From the NCBI GenBank assembly GCA_020720905.1, contig DYNT01000081.1, positions 1 to 6,332 of the forward strand: a DNA stretch of 6,332 nucleotides, written 5' to 3'. Under the pieces are notes generated by a model that did no database searches, was not told where the DNA came from, and saw only the letters and a program-made list of their open reading frames with translations. Positions 5,554-6,332 of the stretch are shown here, piece by piece (position 1 is the first letter of the stretch; every line of letters begins with the position of its first letter). This DNA is from Micavibrio aeruginosavorus (lineage in GTDB: Bacteria > Pseudomonadota > Alphaproteobacteria > UBA9219). The position numbers were made by a program, and so were the translations under genes.

Positions 5554-5583
5554 CCCCCTGTTCAACAAGAATTTGACAGGGGG
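5554..5583. repeat. GC-rich hairpin overlapping a TTGACA box upstream of trpB
   Basis: CCCCCTGT-t-CAA (5554-5565) pairs with TTGACAGGGGG (5573-5583) around the 7-nt loop CAAGAAT: 11 bp with one bulged T. The right arm contains a perfect TTGACA (5573-5578). It could be an operator dyad over a -35 box, or a further piece of the repeat cluster to its left. No T-tract follows directly, so it is not a standard terminator. Confidence 0.5.
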
Positions 5584-5632
5584 CATGGCCTTGATTGATT
5601 AACCCTTTCTTTCTCCGCTCTTTTTGTCTAAT
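5573..5632 (+). promoter_or_regulatory. Candidate promoter elements of trpB
   Basis: Two unlinked signals are visible. A perfect -35 TTGACA (5573-5578) has only poor -10 matches 16-18 bp downstream (TTGATT 5595-5600, GATTAA 5597-5602). A good -10, TCTAAT (5627-5632, 5 of 6), has no -35 at the right distance, and a start from it would fall about 3 nt before the trpB ATG. The stretch 5603-5641 is pyrimidine-rich with no ribosome binding site. Which element is used cannot be decided from sequence. Confidence 0.3.
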
Positions 5633-5641
5633 CTGCGCCCC

Positions 5642-6332
5642 ATGAAAAACACCTTATCCAACACGGAAAGCCTATGCTGCGTGCCTGATGCGCAGGGGCA
5701 CTTTGGCCCCTATGGTGGGCGGTTTGTGGCTGAGACTTTGATGCCTTTGATCCTAGAGGTTGAGAAAGACTATAACGCCACCAAAAACGATCCTGCCTTT
5801 CAAAAGGAGTTGGATTATTACCTGAAGCATTATGTAGGGCGTCCCTCGCCCCTTTATTATGCGCCGCGCCTTACTGAAAAGTTTGGGGGCGCAAAGATTT
5901 ATTTGAAGCGCGAAGAGCTCAACCACACGGGCGCTCATAAAATCAATCACTGCATGGGGCAGATTTTGCTGGCCAAGCGGATGGGCAAGACACGCATCAT
6001 TGCCGAAACAGGCGCAGGGCAACATGGCGTGGCCACCGCCACCGTCGCTGCGCTCTTCAACTTGCCCTGCGTCGTTTTTATGGGCGAGCTGGATATCGAG
6101 CGTCAGCGCCCCAACGTCTTTCGCATGCGCCTTTTGGGGGCAGAGGTTCGCGCCGTCAAAACCGGCTCGCGCTCGCTGAAAGACGCGATGAACGCCGCGC
6201 TTCAAGATTGGGTCAGCCACGTTGACGATACCTATTACATCATCGGCACTGTCGGAGGGCCTCACCCCTACCCTGCTATGGTGCGCGATTTCCAATCGAT
6301 CATTGGTCGCGAAACGCGAGCGCAAATCATGG
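5642..6332 (+). CDS. trpB: Tryptophan synthase beta chain, 3' end cut by the window edge
   Basis: The visible 230 residues are the N-terminal part of TrpB (full length usually about 400). TrpB joins indole and L-serine to make tryptophan, using pyridoxal phosphate, in a complex with TrpA. Diagnostic features are HFGPYGGRFVAETLMPLI (20-37), VGRPSPLYYAPRLTEKFG (65-82), and KREELNHTGAHKINHCMGQ (89-107) with the PLP lysine at K100. AETGAGQHGVATA (121-133) contains the catalytic E122. Both residues are offset by 13 from Salmonella K87 and E109, which agrees with a slightly longer N-terminus. GTVGGPHPYPAMVRDFQSIIG follows near 202-222. ATG 5642 is chosen because the frame is closed by TAA at 5600-5602 and no other ATG lies between. 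There is no Shine-Dalgarno sequence, so the mRNA may be leaderless. trpF, often just upstream of trpB in related bacteria, is not here; trpA may follow outside the window. Confidence 0.97.
   Translation, partial: MKNTLSNTESLCCVPDAQGHFGPYGGRFVAETLMPLILEVEKDYNATKNDPAFQKELDYYLKHYVGRPSPLYYAPRLTEKFGGAKIYLKREELNHTGAHKINHCMGQILLAKRMGKTRIIAETGAGQHGVATATVAALFNLPCVVFMGELDIERQRPNVFRMRLLGAEVRAVKTGSRSLKDAMNAALQDWVSHVDDTYYIIGTVGGPHPYPAMVRDFQSIIGRETRAQIM

Noticed and set aside
5404..5598. 64-codon plus-strand open frame across the palindromic element
   Set aside because: Its sequence is dictated by the palindrome and C-runs; it has low complexity, no ribosome binding site and no conserved motif.
5753..6325. 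190-codon minus-strand open frame opposite trpB
   Set aside because: It lies wholly within clear TrpB coding sequence that holds the PLP-lysine motif on the other strand; it has no family resemblance.

Overview
The window reads as ordinary chromosomal DNA of a bacterium, most likely an alphaproteobacterium of intermediate GC content (by eye about half GC). Three things point that way. The YbbN/CnoX-type thioredoxin keeps a WCGPC active site. A zinc-less UPF0434/Trm112-like small protein follows it directly. The promoters and the short GC-rich hairpin repeats also have an alphaproteobacterial look. No phage, plasmid, CRISPR or insertion-sequence gene is visible. A genus cannot be assigned from this sequence.

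Layout, left to right. A tRNA-Gly(GCC) gene runs off the left edge on the minus strand (1-61). It is divergent from a two-gene plus-strand unit: cnoX (230-1159) and a 67-residue Trm112/UPF0434 protein (1176-1379). The promoters of tRNA-Gly and cnoX flank a phased T-tract region. A minus-strand gene of unknown function (1399-2379), with a HEPN/DUF4145-like look, converges on this unit with only 19 bp between them. Upstream of it, also on the minus strand, lies the alanyl-tRNA synthetase gene alaS (2534-5197), which ends in a good intrinsic terminator. After a 444-bp gene-free stretch, trpB (tryptophan synthase beta chain) starts at 5642 on the plus strand and runs off the right edge.

The gene-free stretch 5198-5641 is the most unusual part. 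It holds the alaS promoter and leader, with an 11-bp interrupted dyad. It also holds a large nested palindrome (5372-5524) that can fold into a four-way junction with no unpaired base at the junction. That palindrome sits inside a second, outer inverted repeat (5349-5358 / 5528-5537). A separate strong hairpin (5554-5583) then overlaps a perfect TTGACA upstream of trpB. trpB has no Shine-Dalgarno sequence and may be translated from a very short leader.

Functionally, the genes are housekeeping: translation (tRNA-Gly, AlaRS, a Trm112-like protein), protein folding and redox protection (CnoX) and amino-acid synthesis (TrpB). They do not form one pathway. I did not find a convincing new multi-gene system. 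The leads worth following are the nested palindrome, the HEPN-like protein with a degenerate motif, and the regulatory dyads in front of alaS and trpB.
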